The notes below the pieces were generated by a model. It was given only the letters and a program-made list of their open reading frames with translations. It made no database searches and was not told where the DNA came from. A DNA stretch of 64,000 nucleotides, from NCBI RefSeq assembly GCF_013409345.1, contig NZ_JACCBB010000001.1, positions 2,046,001 through 2,110,000 on the forward strand, in the 5' to 3' direction. The DNA comes from Kineococcus aurantiacus (GTDB lineage Bacteria > Actinomycetota > Actinomycetes > Actinomycetales > Kineococcaceae). The position numbers and the translations under genes were made by a program. Positions 1-6,490 of this stretch are shown here, one piece after another. Position 1 is the first letter of the stretch. Each line of letters begins with the position of its first letter.

Positions 1-302
1 CGGGGTTCCTCACCGGCAAGTACCGCCCCGGGCAGCTCGCCGAGTCCCAGCGCCGGGCCGGCGCCGCGAAGTACCTCGACGACCCCCGCGGGCCGCGGGT
101 CCTGGAGGCGCTGGACTCCGTCGCCGCCGCCCACGGCGTGCAGGTCGCCTCGGTGGCGCTGGCCTGGCTGCGCCAGCAGCCGACGGTCGTGGCGCCCATC
201 GCCAGCGCCCGCACGGTCGAGCAGCTGCCGGCGCTGCTGGCCTCGATGGACCTGGAGCTGAGCGGCGAGGAGCTGGCGACGCTGGACGCCGCCTCGCGCT
301 GA
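1..302 (+). CDS. aldo/keto reductase, C-terminal part (cut by window edge)
   Basis: The frame is open from the window edge to the TGA at 300-302, giving about 99 residues. It shows the C-terminal half of an aldo/keto reductase TIM barrel: FLTGKYRPG, then a segment predicting that related enzymes act on the substrate (VALAWLRQQP), then VVAPIASARTVEQL, which is the cofactor 2'-phosphate binding region of the family, and a final helix ELATLDAASR. The catalytic Asp/Tyr/Lys/His tetrad lies upstream and cannot be seen. The family reduces aldehydes and ketones with NADPH in the cytoplasm; the substrate is unknown. It is unrelated in position to the second aldo/keto reductase at 48844. Confidence 0.85.
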   Translation, partial: GFLTGKYRPGQLAESQRRAGAAKYLDDPRGPRVLEALDSVAAAHGVQVASVALAWLRQQPTVVAPIASARTVEQLPALLASMDLELSGEELATLDAASR

Positions 303-366
303 GGGAGGCACAGGAAGCTCACGTTCCCTGCACTCCCGGCGGCACGCGCGGACGGTGCGCGTGCCG

Positions 367-372
367 CACAGT
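367..372 (+). promoter_or_regulatory. -10 hexamer of a leaderless promoter
   Basis: CACAGT fits nAnnnT and ends six bases before the GTG at 379. This spacing recurs at twelve other genes in the window and argues for the GTG at 379 over the upstream GTGs at 355 and 361. Confidence 0.4.
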
Positions 373-378
373 GGAGGG

Positions 379-1212
379 GTGAGCACGACAGCCGCGCACC
401 AGCAGTTCACCCCCTCGCACCCGTGGGGGGCCCGGCGGACGTGGTCCCTCGCGGCGCTCGCGGGGGCGTGGTGGCAGCTGGTGGCGCTGGGCGTCGTGTA
501 CGTCGTGTGCGTGCGGACGGCGACGGGTCAGCTGCACGAGAACCGGCTGCACACCGAGGCCGTGGCGACGCGGGGGTCGCAGACGGGCTGGCTGGGGTGG
601 GCGTTCTCGGTCGTGGACCGGCTCGAACCGCAGCACCTGGTGGTGGGGGTCGTGGCGGTGGGCGCGGTGGGCCTGCTGCGCGGCCGGCCGGGGCGGGCGC
701 TGCGGGCCGTGGTGGTGGCCGGGGGGACGCTGGGCCTGACGGAGCTGCTGAAGCTGGTCCTGCTGGAGCGCCCGGCCCTGCTGGACCACGGGTCGACGTC
801 GAACAGCCTGCCCAGCGGGCACACGGCGGCCGTGCTGGGGCTGGCGCTGGGGCTGCTCGTCGCGGTGCCGCGGTGGCTGCGGTTCCCGGTGGCGCTGGCG
901 GGGGCGGCCGCGGCGGGGGCGATGGGGGCGTTCGTCATCGCCGACGGCTGGCACCGGGTGAGCGACGTGCTGGCGTCGGCGCTGGTGGGGTCGGTCGTGT
1001 TCTGCCTGGTGCAGGTGGCGCCGAGCCGGGACCGCCGCCCGGCGGGGGCGCTGGTGTCGCTGGCGGTGGTCGTGCCGCTGGCCTGCGCGGCGGCGCTGGT
1101 GGTGGTGTACGCCGGTGGGGTGCCGCTGACGGCGGCGTACCTGGTGGCGGGGGCCGTGATGGCCCTGACGGTGCTGTGCGCGGCGCGGGCCCTGCCGCGG
1201 GAGGTGCGCTAG
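379..1212 (+). CDS. PAP2-superfamily membrane phosphatase
   Basis: A 277-residue multi-pass membrane protein of the type 2 phosphatidic acid phosphatase family, which removes phosphate from lipid phosphates at the membrane. The three family motifs are present in order: KLVLLERP (motif 1, K...RP), PSGHT (motif 2, catalytic His) and GWHRVSDV (motif 3, H-x3-D). About six hydrophobic segments surround them, including a poorly conserved C-terminal pair after motif 3. Start choice: GTGs at 355, 361 and 379 are all in frame; 379 is preferred because a -10-like CACAGT lies six bases before it. The true substrate (undecaprenyl-PP, phosphatidate or phosphatidylglycerol-P) cannot be told from sequence. 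Confidence 0.8.
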   Translation: MSTTAAHQQFTPSHPWGARRTWSLAALAGAWWQLVALGVVYVVCVRTATGQLHENRLHTEAVATRGSQTGWLGWAFSVVDRLEPQHLVVGVVAVGAVGLLRGRPGRALRAVVVAGGTLGLTELLKLVLLERPALLDHGSTSNSLPSGHTAAVLGLALGLLVAVPRWLRFPVALAGAAAAGAMGAFVIADGWHRVSDVLASALVGSVVFCLVQVAPSRDRRPAGALVSLAVVVPLACAAALVVVYAGGVPLTAAYLVAGAVMALTVLCAARALPREVR

Positions 1213-1224
1213 GACGGCTGCGGG

Positions 1225-1230
1225 CAGGAT
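1225..1230 (+). promoter_or_regulatory. -10 hexamer, leaderless promoter of bpa
   Basis: CAGGAT (nAnnnT) ends six bases before the ATG at 1237, matching the leaderless pattern of the window. Confidence 0.4.
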
Positions 1231-1236
1231 GGGGAC

Positions 1237-1827
1237 ATGTCCCACCACACCACCGACCGGTTCGCCGAGGACCCGACCCCGCCCGACGCCCCCCGCGAGA
1301 CCCAGGACGGCCCCGAGCCCCGCGTGGTCGTCGTGACCCCGCAGGGCATGGGCATCGCCGAGCCGCCCGAGGACGGTGAGCCGGGTCCGGCCGACCTGGT
1401 CTCGCAGCCGGCGAAGGTCATGCGCATCGGCAGCATGATCAAGCAGCTCCTGGAGGAGGTGCGGTCGGCGCCCCTGGACGAGGCGGGCCGCAACCGGCTG
1501 GCGGAGATCCACGAGCGGTCGCTGAGCGAGCTGGAGGACGGCCTGTCCGCGGACCTGGTGGAGGAGCTGCGCCGCATCGCGCTGCCGTTCGCCGAGGGCC
1601 AGACGCCGTCGGAGAGCGAGCTGCGGATCGCCCAGGCCCAGCTCGTGGGCTGGCTGGAGGGGCTGTTCCACGGCATCCAGACGGCGCTGGTGGCCCAGCA
1701 GATGGCGGCGCAGGCGCAGCTGCAGGAGATGCGCCGGGCGCTGCCGGGGGCGGCCGCGCCCGGTGGCGGGCCGCGCGGTGACGGCATGCCGCGCATGCAG
1801 GGCCCGGGGACGGGGCAGTACCTCTGA
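1237..1827 (+). CDS. bpa: bacterial proteasome activator Bpa (PafE)
   Basis: A 196-residue protein of the DUF2587/Bpa family (Rv3780 in Mycobacterium). These proteins form dodecameric rings that dock on the 20S proteasome and open its gate without ATP, allowing degradation of unfolded, non-pupylated proteins. Visible support: a charged disordered N-terminus, a conserved VVVVTPQGMGI segment near residues 35-45, a helical core (VMRIGSMIKQLLEEVRSAPL, then RLAEIHERSL, and the SELRIAQAQLVGWLEGLF helix), a Gly/Met-rich linker, and the exact C-terminal GQYL motif (193-196) that inserts into pockets between proteasome alpha subunits. It implies a proteasome elsewhere in this genome; no prcAB or mpa is in the window. 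A small unknown gene follows immediately. Confidence 0.93.
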   Translation: MSHHTTDRFAEDPTPPDAPRETQDGPEPRVVVVTPQGMGIAEPPEDGEPGPADLVSQPAKVMRIGSMIKQLLEEVRSAPLDEAGRNRLAEIHERSLSELEDGLSADLVEELRRIALPFAEGQTPSESELRIAQAQLVGWLEGLFHGIQTALVAQQMAAQAQLQEMRRALPGAAAPGGGPRGDGMPRMQGPGTGQYL

Positions 1828-1895
1828 GGCTCGCGTTCTGGCGCCGGGCGCCCGACCCCCTCGGCGAGGGGGTCTGGGCGCGGGCCGACCACGCC

Positions 1896-2249
1896 GTGGA
1901 CCGCGCGGTGCGCCGCGTGGAGATGGTCGTGGGCGGCACCCCGCCGGGACCGGCGCGGGAGGCGCTGGAGGCGTTCCTGCCGCGGGTGGACCTGGTGGCG
2001 CGGGCCGTGCGGGCCCAGTGCCTGCAGGCGCAGGCGGTGGCCCCCTCGTCGTCGGCGATGCTCGTGCCCGGCGGGCCGGACGGGGAGCACCCGGAGGTCC
2101 ACCGGCGGCTGACGCGGACGGCGACGGCGTGCGCGCAGGTCGCCGAGGCCGCGGCGATGGTGCGGGTCTCGGGGACGGCGGACGCCGGCCGGCTGGCCGC
2201 CGTGGAGCGAGCCGTGGTGCGGGCCGAGGAGCTGGCGCTGCTGCGCTGA
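1896..2249 (+). CDS. small protein of unknown function downstream of bpa
   Basis: A predicted 117-residue, mostly helical protein, rich in Ala, Arg and Val, that I do not recognise. The first conventional start is GTG 1896. The frame is open further upstream and reads a plausible peptide (LAFWRRAPDPLGEGVWARAD) directly behind the bpa stop at 1825-1827, so translation may begin earlier, for example at the CTG at 1824 that overlaps the bpa stop. No signal peptide or membrane segment is visible. The tight spacing to bpa suggests co-expression and possibly a proteasome-linked role; that is inference only. Confidence 0.55.
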   Translation: MDRAVRRVEMVVGGTPPGPAREALEAFLPRVDLVARAVRAQCLQAQAVAPSSSAMLVPGGPDGEHPEVHRRLTRTATACAQVAEAAAMVRVSGTADAGRLAAVERAVVRAEELALLR

Positions 2250-2266
2250 GGGTCCGGCCGGGCGGG

Positions 2267-2845
2267 TCAGCCCGCCAGGAGGCGCCGGACCGCGTCGACG
2301 ACGACGTCGCGCCGGTGGCGCGGTGAGCCCTGGGTGAGGTCGTCGAGCTCGGGCACGGTGGTGTGCCACACGGTGGACACCTGCAGGACGAGCCCGAGCA
2401 GCTCGGCCGCCGACCAGCGGTCGGGCAGCCGCCCGTCGGCCTGGGCGGCGGCGATGGCGGCGACCTTGGCCCGGTTGGACTCCTCGATGGAGCGGACGCG
2501 GCGGCGCCCGGCCTCCTCGCCGGTCCCGCTCTGCTCCAGCCGGTGCCAGGCGGCGATGCGCTGCACCTCGGGGCGGGCGGTGTAGGAGTCGTGCAGGCGG
2601 CCGGCGTAGCCGGGCAGGTCGTCGACGTCGATCGGGACGTCGCTGGTGGTGCGCGCCACGATCCGGTCGAAGACGGCGGCGAACAGGCCGTCCTTGCTGC
2701 CGAAGTAGTGGTAGATCTGCGCCTTGTTCGAGCCGGCCGCGGCGGCGATGCGGTCCACGCGCGCCCCGGCCAGCCCCCGGGCGGAGAACTCCGCCGTCGC
2801 GGCCTCCAGCAGCCGCCCCCTGGTCGCCTCCGCGTCGCCCGCCAC
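2267..2845 (-). CDS. TetR/AcrR-family transcriptional repressor
   Basis: A 192-residue TetR-family regulator. The N-terminal 50 residues form the typical three-helix DNA-binding domain: TRGRLLEAATAEF, then RVDRIAAAAG as the start of the HTH, then the recognition helix and hallmark IYHYFGSKDGLF. The C-terminal part is the variable all-helical ligand-binding and dimerisation domain. It is divergent from the SDR gene at 2941, and two inverted operator-like dyads lie between them. One overlaps its own leaderless promoter, so autorepression and control of the SDR gene are likely. The start is GTG 2845, six bases after a TAAGAT hexamer. The ligand is unknown. Confidence 0.88.
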   Translation of the reverse strand: MAGDAEATRGRLLEAATAEFSARGLAGARVDRIAAAAGSNKAQIYHYFGSKDGLFAAVFDRIVARTTSDVPIDVDDLPGYAGRLHDSYTARPEVQRIAAWHRLEQSGTGEEAGRRRVRSIEESNRAKVAAIAAAQADGRLPDRWSAAELLGLVLQVSTVWHTTVPELDDLTQGSPRHRRDVVVDAVRRLLAG

Positions 2846-2851
2846 GGGGGG

Positions 2852-2857
2852 ATCTTA
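2852..2857 (-). promoter_or_regulatory. -10 hexamer, leaderless promoter of the tetR-type gene
   Basis: On the minus strand the hexamer is TAAGAT, six bases before the GTG start at 2845. The operator dyad at 2859-2877 starts one base upstream of it, so a bound repressor would cover the promoter. Confidence 0.5.
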
Positions 2858-2858
2858 C

Positions 2859-2877
2859 GACTGACCGTTCAGTTGAC
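2859..2877. promoter_or_regulatory. TetR-type operator, copy 1
   Basis: The site contains ACTGA-CCGT-TCAGT, a perfect 5-bp dyad, flanked by GA and TGAC. Read as a 19-mer it is the reverse complement of copy 2 at 2909-2927 at 15-16 of 19 positions. Its place next to the TAAGAT -10 fits autorepression. Confidence 0.6.
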
Positions 2878-2908
2878 ACGCTCACCGGGGCGACGTACGG
2901 TCCCCACC

Positions 2909-2927
2909 GTCAACCAAACAGTTAGTC
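2909..2927. promoter_or_regulatory. TetR-type operator, copy 2
   Basis: GTCAACCAAACAGTTAGTC is the inverted counterpart of copy 1, with dyad arms AAC and GTT. It lies just upstream of the AAAGGA ribosome binding site (2929-2934) of the SDR gene, where a bound TetR protein would block initiation or early elongation. Confidence 0.6.
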
Positions 2928-2940
2928 GAAAGGATCGACC

Positions 2941-3807
2941 GTGAGCCAGGTCTTCCTCGTCACCGGCGCCTCCCGCGGCCTGGGCCGCGAGATCGTCACC
3001 GCGGCGGCCGCCGCCGGTCACCGGGTCCTCGCCACCGCCCGCCGCCCCGAGGCCCTCGACGACCTCGTCGCCGCCTCCGGGGGCCGCGTCCGGGCCGCCG
3101 CGCTCGACGTCACCGACCCCGACGCCGCCCAGCGCGCCGTGGACACGGCCGTGGAGGCCTTCGGCCGCCTCGACGTCCTCGTCAACAACGCCGGGTACGC
3201 CGACCTCGGCACCGTCGAGGACACCCCGCTGGACGCCTTCCGCGCCCAGGTCGAGACGAACTTCTTCGGGGTCGTCCACCTCACCCGGGCCGCGCTGCCC
3301 GTGCTGCGCCGCCAGGGCGGCGGCCACGTCGTGCAGGTCTCCTCCGGCGGCGGCCGCCTGGCCACCCCCGGCCTGAGCGCCTACCAGTCCGCCAAGTGGG
3401 CCGTCGGCGGGTTCTCCGAGGTCGTGGCCGCCGAGACCGCCGGCCTGGGGATCAAGGTCACCGTCCTGGAACCGGGCGGCATGCAGACCGACTGGGCCGG
3501 GGCCTCCATGGGCTCCCACCCCGCCGGGGAGGCCTACGCGCCGCTCATGGCCCGGGTGAGCCGGCTCAACGAGTCCCTCGCCGGCGGCGGGTCCGCCAGC
3601 GACCCCGCGAAGGTCGCCCAGCTCGTGCTGCGCGTGGCCGCGATGGACGAACCGCCGCTGCGCCTGCTCGTGGGCGCCGACGCCGTCGAGCTCGTCGCCG
3701 CCGGGGCCCGCCGCCGCGCCGAGGAGGACGAGCGCTGGCGGGAGCTGTCGCTGTCCGTCGCCCGCGAGGACGCCACCCCGCTGGACCTGTCGGTCCTCGG
3801 GCACTGA
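2941..3807 (+). CDS. SDR-family NAD(P)-dependent oxidoreductase
   Basis: A 288-residue classical short-chain dehydrogenase/reductase. Visible motifs: the nucleotide-binding TGASRGLG at residues 8-15, NNAG near 82-85, a Ser in VQVSSGGGR, and the catalytic YQSAK (Tyr-x3-Lys) near 152-156, followed by the PGG loop in VLEPGGMQTDW. Arg after the first beta strand (ATARR) suggests NADP(H) preference. The long C-terminal extension resembles the subgroup annotated as oxidoreductases acting on small carbonyl compounds; the substrate is unknown. GTG 2941 follows AAAGGA at a good distance. It is divergent from and probably repressed by the TetR protein at 2267. Confidence 0.88.
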   Translation: MSQVFLVTGASRGLGREIVTAAAAAGHRVLATARRPEALDDLVAASGGRVRAAALDVTDPDAAQRAVDTAVEAFGRLDVLVNNAGYADLGTVEDTPLDAFRAQVETNFFGVVHLTRAALPVLRRQGGGHVVQVSSGGGRLATPGLSAYQSAKWAVGGFSEVVAAETAGLGIKVTVLEPGGMQTDWAGASMGSHPAGEAYAPLMARVSRLNESLAGGGSASDPAKVAQLVLRVAAMDEPPLRLLVGADAVELVAAGARRRAEEDERWRELSLSVAREDATPLDLSVLGH

Positions 3808-3844
3808 CGCGCCCGCGGGGCAGCGCGGGGTTGCAGCGCGGGGT

Positions 3845-3850
3845 TACGGT
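3845..3850 (+). promoter_or_regulatory. -10 hexamer of a leaderless promoter
   Basis: TACGGT ends six bases before GTG 3857. The same hexamer and spacing precede the sigma factor gene at 23412. Confidence 0.5.
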
Positions 3851-3856
3851 GCCCGC

Positions 3857-4156
3857 GTGACCCACTGGGGCGGCAGCGGCGACTACGTCGAGGGCGAGCG
3901 CGTGTTCGCCCCGCCCCTCGGCAGCCTCGACCCCGACTGGGTGGCGGGCCTGGTGCTGGACCGGCTCGGGCCGGCGGCGGCCGTCCCCCGACAGGTCCTG
4001 GCCGACGCCGCCCAGGCCGACTGGACCCGCCGGAGCGCGGGGCGGGGCCAGGACGAGCGGGCGGCGGCCCTGGGCGGGGACGGCCTGCCCGCGGGCACCG
4101 CCCGCGCCGTGGTGCGGGCCGTGGAGGACTTCGTCACGGCCTACGGCGTCGACTGA
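3857..4156 (+). CDS. small soluble protein of unknown function
   Basis: A 99-residue protein I do not recognise. It begins with a Gly/Tyr-rich segment (THWGGSGDYVEGERVFAP), then has two predicted helices, the first around DPDWVAGLVLDRLG and the second around TARAVVRAVEDFVTAYG. No signal peptide, metal-binding cluster or membrane segment is seen. Support for its being real is the strong third-position GC bias, the leaderless promoter TACGGT-N6-GTG, and lack of a better frame. It stands alone between the SDR gene and the protease-like gene. Confidence 0.55.
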   Translation: MTHWGGSGDYVEGERVFAPPLGSLDPDWVAGLVLDRLGPAAAVPRQVLADAAQADWTRRSAGRGQDERAAALGGDGLPAGTARAVVRAVEDFVTAYGVD

Positions 4157-4271
4157 GCGCCCGCGCCGACCCCGTCCCCGCTCCCGGGGGCTTGTGTCGG
4201 AGCTCGGTGTCACGGTGTGCTCATCCCGAAGGACCACCGGGTGACGGACGAACGACACAGGGGGACGTCTC

Positions 4272-5246
4272 GTGCACATCGACAACGCTCGTGAACTCAA
4301 GGCCCGGCTGCTGTCGGGGGTCGTGCAGGCCTCCTCGCTGGAGCAGCCCACCGGGGTGGCCAGCGTCGGCATCAGCGTCCTGCCCACCGGCGAGGGCGGC
4401 GGCCCCCGCTACGGCCTGGCCGTGCGCTACTCCGGCAACCGGGGCGAGGTGCTGGCCGACAGCGCCCGCGAGCTGGCCGCCCGGACCGCCGGGGACGAGG
4501 TCGACATCCGCGAGATCGGTCTCGTGCAGGCGCTGACGGCGCCCGTCGAACCCGGCACCTGGGCCCCCGAGACGCTGCGGCGCCGGACCCGCCCCCTGCA
4601 CCCGGGCCTGTCCACCGCCCACCGGGACGTCACCGCCGGGACCCTCGGCGGGTTCGTGCGGGTCGAGGGCTCCGACGGGCTGTACGCGCTGTCGAACAAC
4701 CACGTCCTGGCCAACTCCGACCAGGCCGCCCTGCAGGACCCCGTGCTCCAGCCCGGCCCCTACGACGGGGGCACGGCGGCGGACCGGGTGGGGCGGCTCG
4801 CGCGGGCCGTCGCCCTCGACGCCGGCGGCGGGAACGCCGTCGACGCCGCCATCGCCCTGCTGGAGGACGAGGAGGTGGACCTGGAGTACCCCGTGGGCCG
4901 CCTCACCGGCTGGGCCGAACCCGACGACGAGGTCGCCGTGGAGAAGGTGGGCCGCACGACGGGCTGGACGAAGGGCCGGATCAGCGCCATCGAGCTCGAC
5001 GACGTCGCCGTCCAGTACCCCGTCGGCGTCGTCAGCTTCGACGGGCAGATCGAGGTGACGGGCGACGCGGGCGCGTTCTCCGCCGGCGGGGACTCCGGGT
5101 CCCTGGTGTACCGCCCCGACACCCGCCAGGCCGTGGGGCTGCTGTTCGCCGGCAGCGAGCGCGGCGGCCCCGGCGGGGCCGGGCTGACGTTCTGCAACCC
5201 GATCGGCCTTGTGCTCAGCGCCCTGGGTGCGACACTGGTCGTCTGA
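4272..5246 (+). CDS. trypsin-like serine protease domain protein, cytoplasmic
   Basis: A 324-residue protein with a chymotrypsin-fold catalytic triad: His144 in SNNHVLA, Asp191 in VDAAIALL, and Ser275 in the canonical GGDSGS. Unlike secreted trypsin-like proteins it has no signal peptide, so it probably acts in the cytoplasm or stays cell-associated. Residues 25-90 form a separate alpha/beta module that ends in EIGLVQAL and looks like the whole of the small protein encoded next at 5315. GTG 4272 follows an AGGGGGA ribosome binding site. The target is unknown. Related proteins occur as domains in nuclease/protease fusions of bacteria, where they are proposed to be processing proteases; that role is inference here. 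Confidence 0.75.
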   Translation: MHIDNARELKARLLSGVVQASSLEQPTGVASVGISVLPTGEGGGPRYGLAVRYSGNRGEVLADSARELAARTAGDEVDIREIGLVQALTAPVEPGTWAPETLRRRTRPLHPGLSTAHRDVTAGTLGGFVRVEGSDGLYALSNNHVLANSDQAALQDPVLQPGPYDGGTAADRVGRLARAVALDAGGGNAVDAAIALLEDEEVDLEYPVGRLTGWAEPDDEVAVEKVGRTTGWTKGRISAIELDDVAVQYPVGVVSFDGQIEVTGDAGAFSAGGDSGSLVYRPDTRQAVGLLFAGSERGGPGGAGLTFCNPIGLVLSALGATLVV

Positions 5247-5314
5247 GCGCGGCCCTCCCCCCTTCCCCGGGGCGGACACGCAGACCGGCCGCCGACCGGA
5301 CCAGGGAGTCGGGT

Positions 5315-5530
5315 GTGAGCGACCGGGACGCTGCACGGGCCGCGAAGTCGCAGGTCCAGGACCTCGTGGGTTCCGACCCGCGGGTCAACGGCATCGGGCT
5401 GACCCACGTCGGCCCCGCGTGGGCCGTGAAGGTCAACGTCGTCGACGACCAGGACTACCCGGAGCTGCCCGAGCAGGTCTCCGGCGTCCCGGTCGTCGTC
5501 CGCGGGGTCGGCCGGATCAGCGCGCTCTGA
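5315..5530 (+). CDS. 71-residue protein resembling the N-terminal module of the upstream protease
   Basis: A small predicted alpha/beta protein that begins with a charged helix (SDRDAARAAKSQVQDLVG), then VNGIGLTHVG, a strand AWAVKVNVV, an acidic DDQDYPELP turn, GVPVVVRGVG and the end RISAL. The order of elements, the VNGIGL-like strand, the LP...GVPV strand and the ending (IGLVQAL against VGRISAL) parallel residues 25-90 of the protease-like protein at 4272. It starts at GTG 5315 behind GGGAG. A stand-alone copy of a pro-domain-like module next to its protease suggests an inhibitor or folding partner; I cannot confirm this from sequence alone. Confidence 0.6.
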   Translation: MSDRDAARAAKSQVQDLVGSDPRVNGIGLTHVGPAWAVKVNVVDDQDYPELPEQVSGVPVVVRGVGRISAL

Positions 5531-5533
5531 CCC

Positions 5534-5589
5534 GCGGGCCCCGACCAGCGGGCCCCGACCAGCGGGCCCTGACCAGCGGGCCCTGGTCA
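5534..5589. repeat. 14-bp tandem repeat, four copies
   Basis: Four head-to-tail copies of GCGGGCCC(C/T)GACCA fill the gap between two convergent genes. The last copy has its final six bases inverted to TGGTCA, which builds the hairpin at 5564-5597. Nothing suggests coding. Confidence 0.85.
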
Positions 5590-5597
5590 GCGGGCCC
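5564..5597. terminator. bidirectional hairpin between convergent genes
   Basis: Arms CTGACCA (5569-5575) and TGGTCAG (5584-5590) pair perfectly over an 8-base loop, and the flanking GGGCCC pairs extend the stem with a two-base bulge. The stop codon of the minus-strand phosphatase (5587-5589) lies in the stem. There is no T-tract, which is usual in actinobacteria. Confidence 0.5.
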
Positions 5598-6438
5598 GCA
5601 GCAGCCTCTCCAGCACCTGCGCCACGCCGTCGTCCCCGCAGTCGGGGGCGACGGCGTCGGCGGCCGCGAGGGCCTCGGGGTGCCCGTCGGCCATCGCGTA
5701 GGAGCGCCCCGCCCAGCGCAGCATCTCCAGGTCGTTCGGCATGTCCCCGAACGCGACGACCTGCTCGGCCCCCACGCCCCGGTCGGCGGCCACCTCGGCC
5801 AGCGTCGAGGCCTTGCTGACCCCCGCGGCCATGATCTCGATGAGGGAGTCCGCGGCGTTGGAGTGCGTCACGTTGACCAGGCCGCCGAGCTCGCGGCCGG
5901 CGACGGCGACCATCTCGTCGGACAGCACGCCGGGGCACTTCGCGAGGACCTTCACCACCGGCGGGGCGTCGGCCAGCAGCTCCTCGAAGGGCGCGACCCG
6001 CTGCTCCAGGCCCCCGTCGAAGCGCGTGGCGTACTGCGGTTCGCGGCGGAAGCCCACGACCGCCTCCAGCGCGAACCCGATGCCCGGCAGGACCGGGCGC
6101 AGCGTCGAGGCCACCGCCCGCACCACGTCGACGGCGATGGCGTGCTGGCGCACGACCCGCCCGGCGTCGAGGTCGTAGACGACCGCCCCGTTGGCGCACA
6201 CGACCTGGCCGCGCAGGCCCGCCTCGGCGGCCAGCGGCGTCACCCAGCGCGGCGGGCGGCCGGTCACGGGGACCACGGGGATGCCCGCGGCGTCGCAGGC
6301 CGCGAAGGCGGCCAGGGTGCGGTCGCTGACGGGGCGGTCGCGCGGGATGACGGTGCCGTCGAGGTCGGTGGCGACCAGCCGCCAGGTGCGGGCGAACTCG
6401 GTCTCGGCCGCGTCGAGCGTGGCTGCCTCGGAGGTCAC
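5587..6438 (-). CDS. Cof-type HAD-superfamily hydrolase
   Basis: A 283-residue HAD phosphatase of the Cof (IIB cap) subfamily. Motif I is DLDGTVI near residues 24-30 (nucleophile and acid/base Asp), motif II is the Thr in VPVTGRPP, motif III is the Lys in GVSKAS, and motif IV is GDMPND. The family dephosphorylates sugar phosphates and cofactors such as FMN or PLP in the cytoplasm; the substrate here is unknown. GTG 6438 is preceded by GAGGAT with six-base spacing. It is the last gene of a minus-strand group with a LacI regulator and a second Cof protein at 7614, which has the same layout (paralogue). Confidence 0.88.
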   Translation of the reverse strand: MTSEAATLDAAETEFARTWRLVATDLDGTVIPRDRPVSDRTLAAFAACDAAGIPVVPVTGRPPRWVTPLAAEAGLRGQVVCANGAVVYDLDAGRVVRQHAIAVDVVRAVASTLRPVLPGIGFALEAVVGFRREPQYATRFDGGLEQRVAPFEELLADAPPVVKVLAKCPGVLSDEMVAVAGRELGGLVNVTHSNAADSLIEIMAAGVSKASTLAEVAADRGVGAEQVVAFGDMPNDLEMLRWAGRSYAMADGHPEALAAADAVAPDCGDDGVAQVLERLLRAR

Positions 6439-6444
6439 CGGCCC

Positions 6445-6450
6445 ATCCTC
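6445..6450 (-). promoter_or_regulatory. -10 hexamer of a leaderless promoter (Cof-type gene)
   Basis: Minus strand GAGGAT, six bases before the GTG at 6438. It would let the phosphatase be expressed independently of the LacI gene upstream. Confidence 0.35.
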
Positions 6451-6490
6451 CCACCCCCCGCGCCCGGACCCGCGCCGGTGCCCGGGGGGG

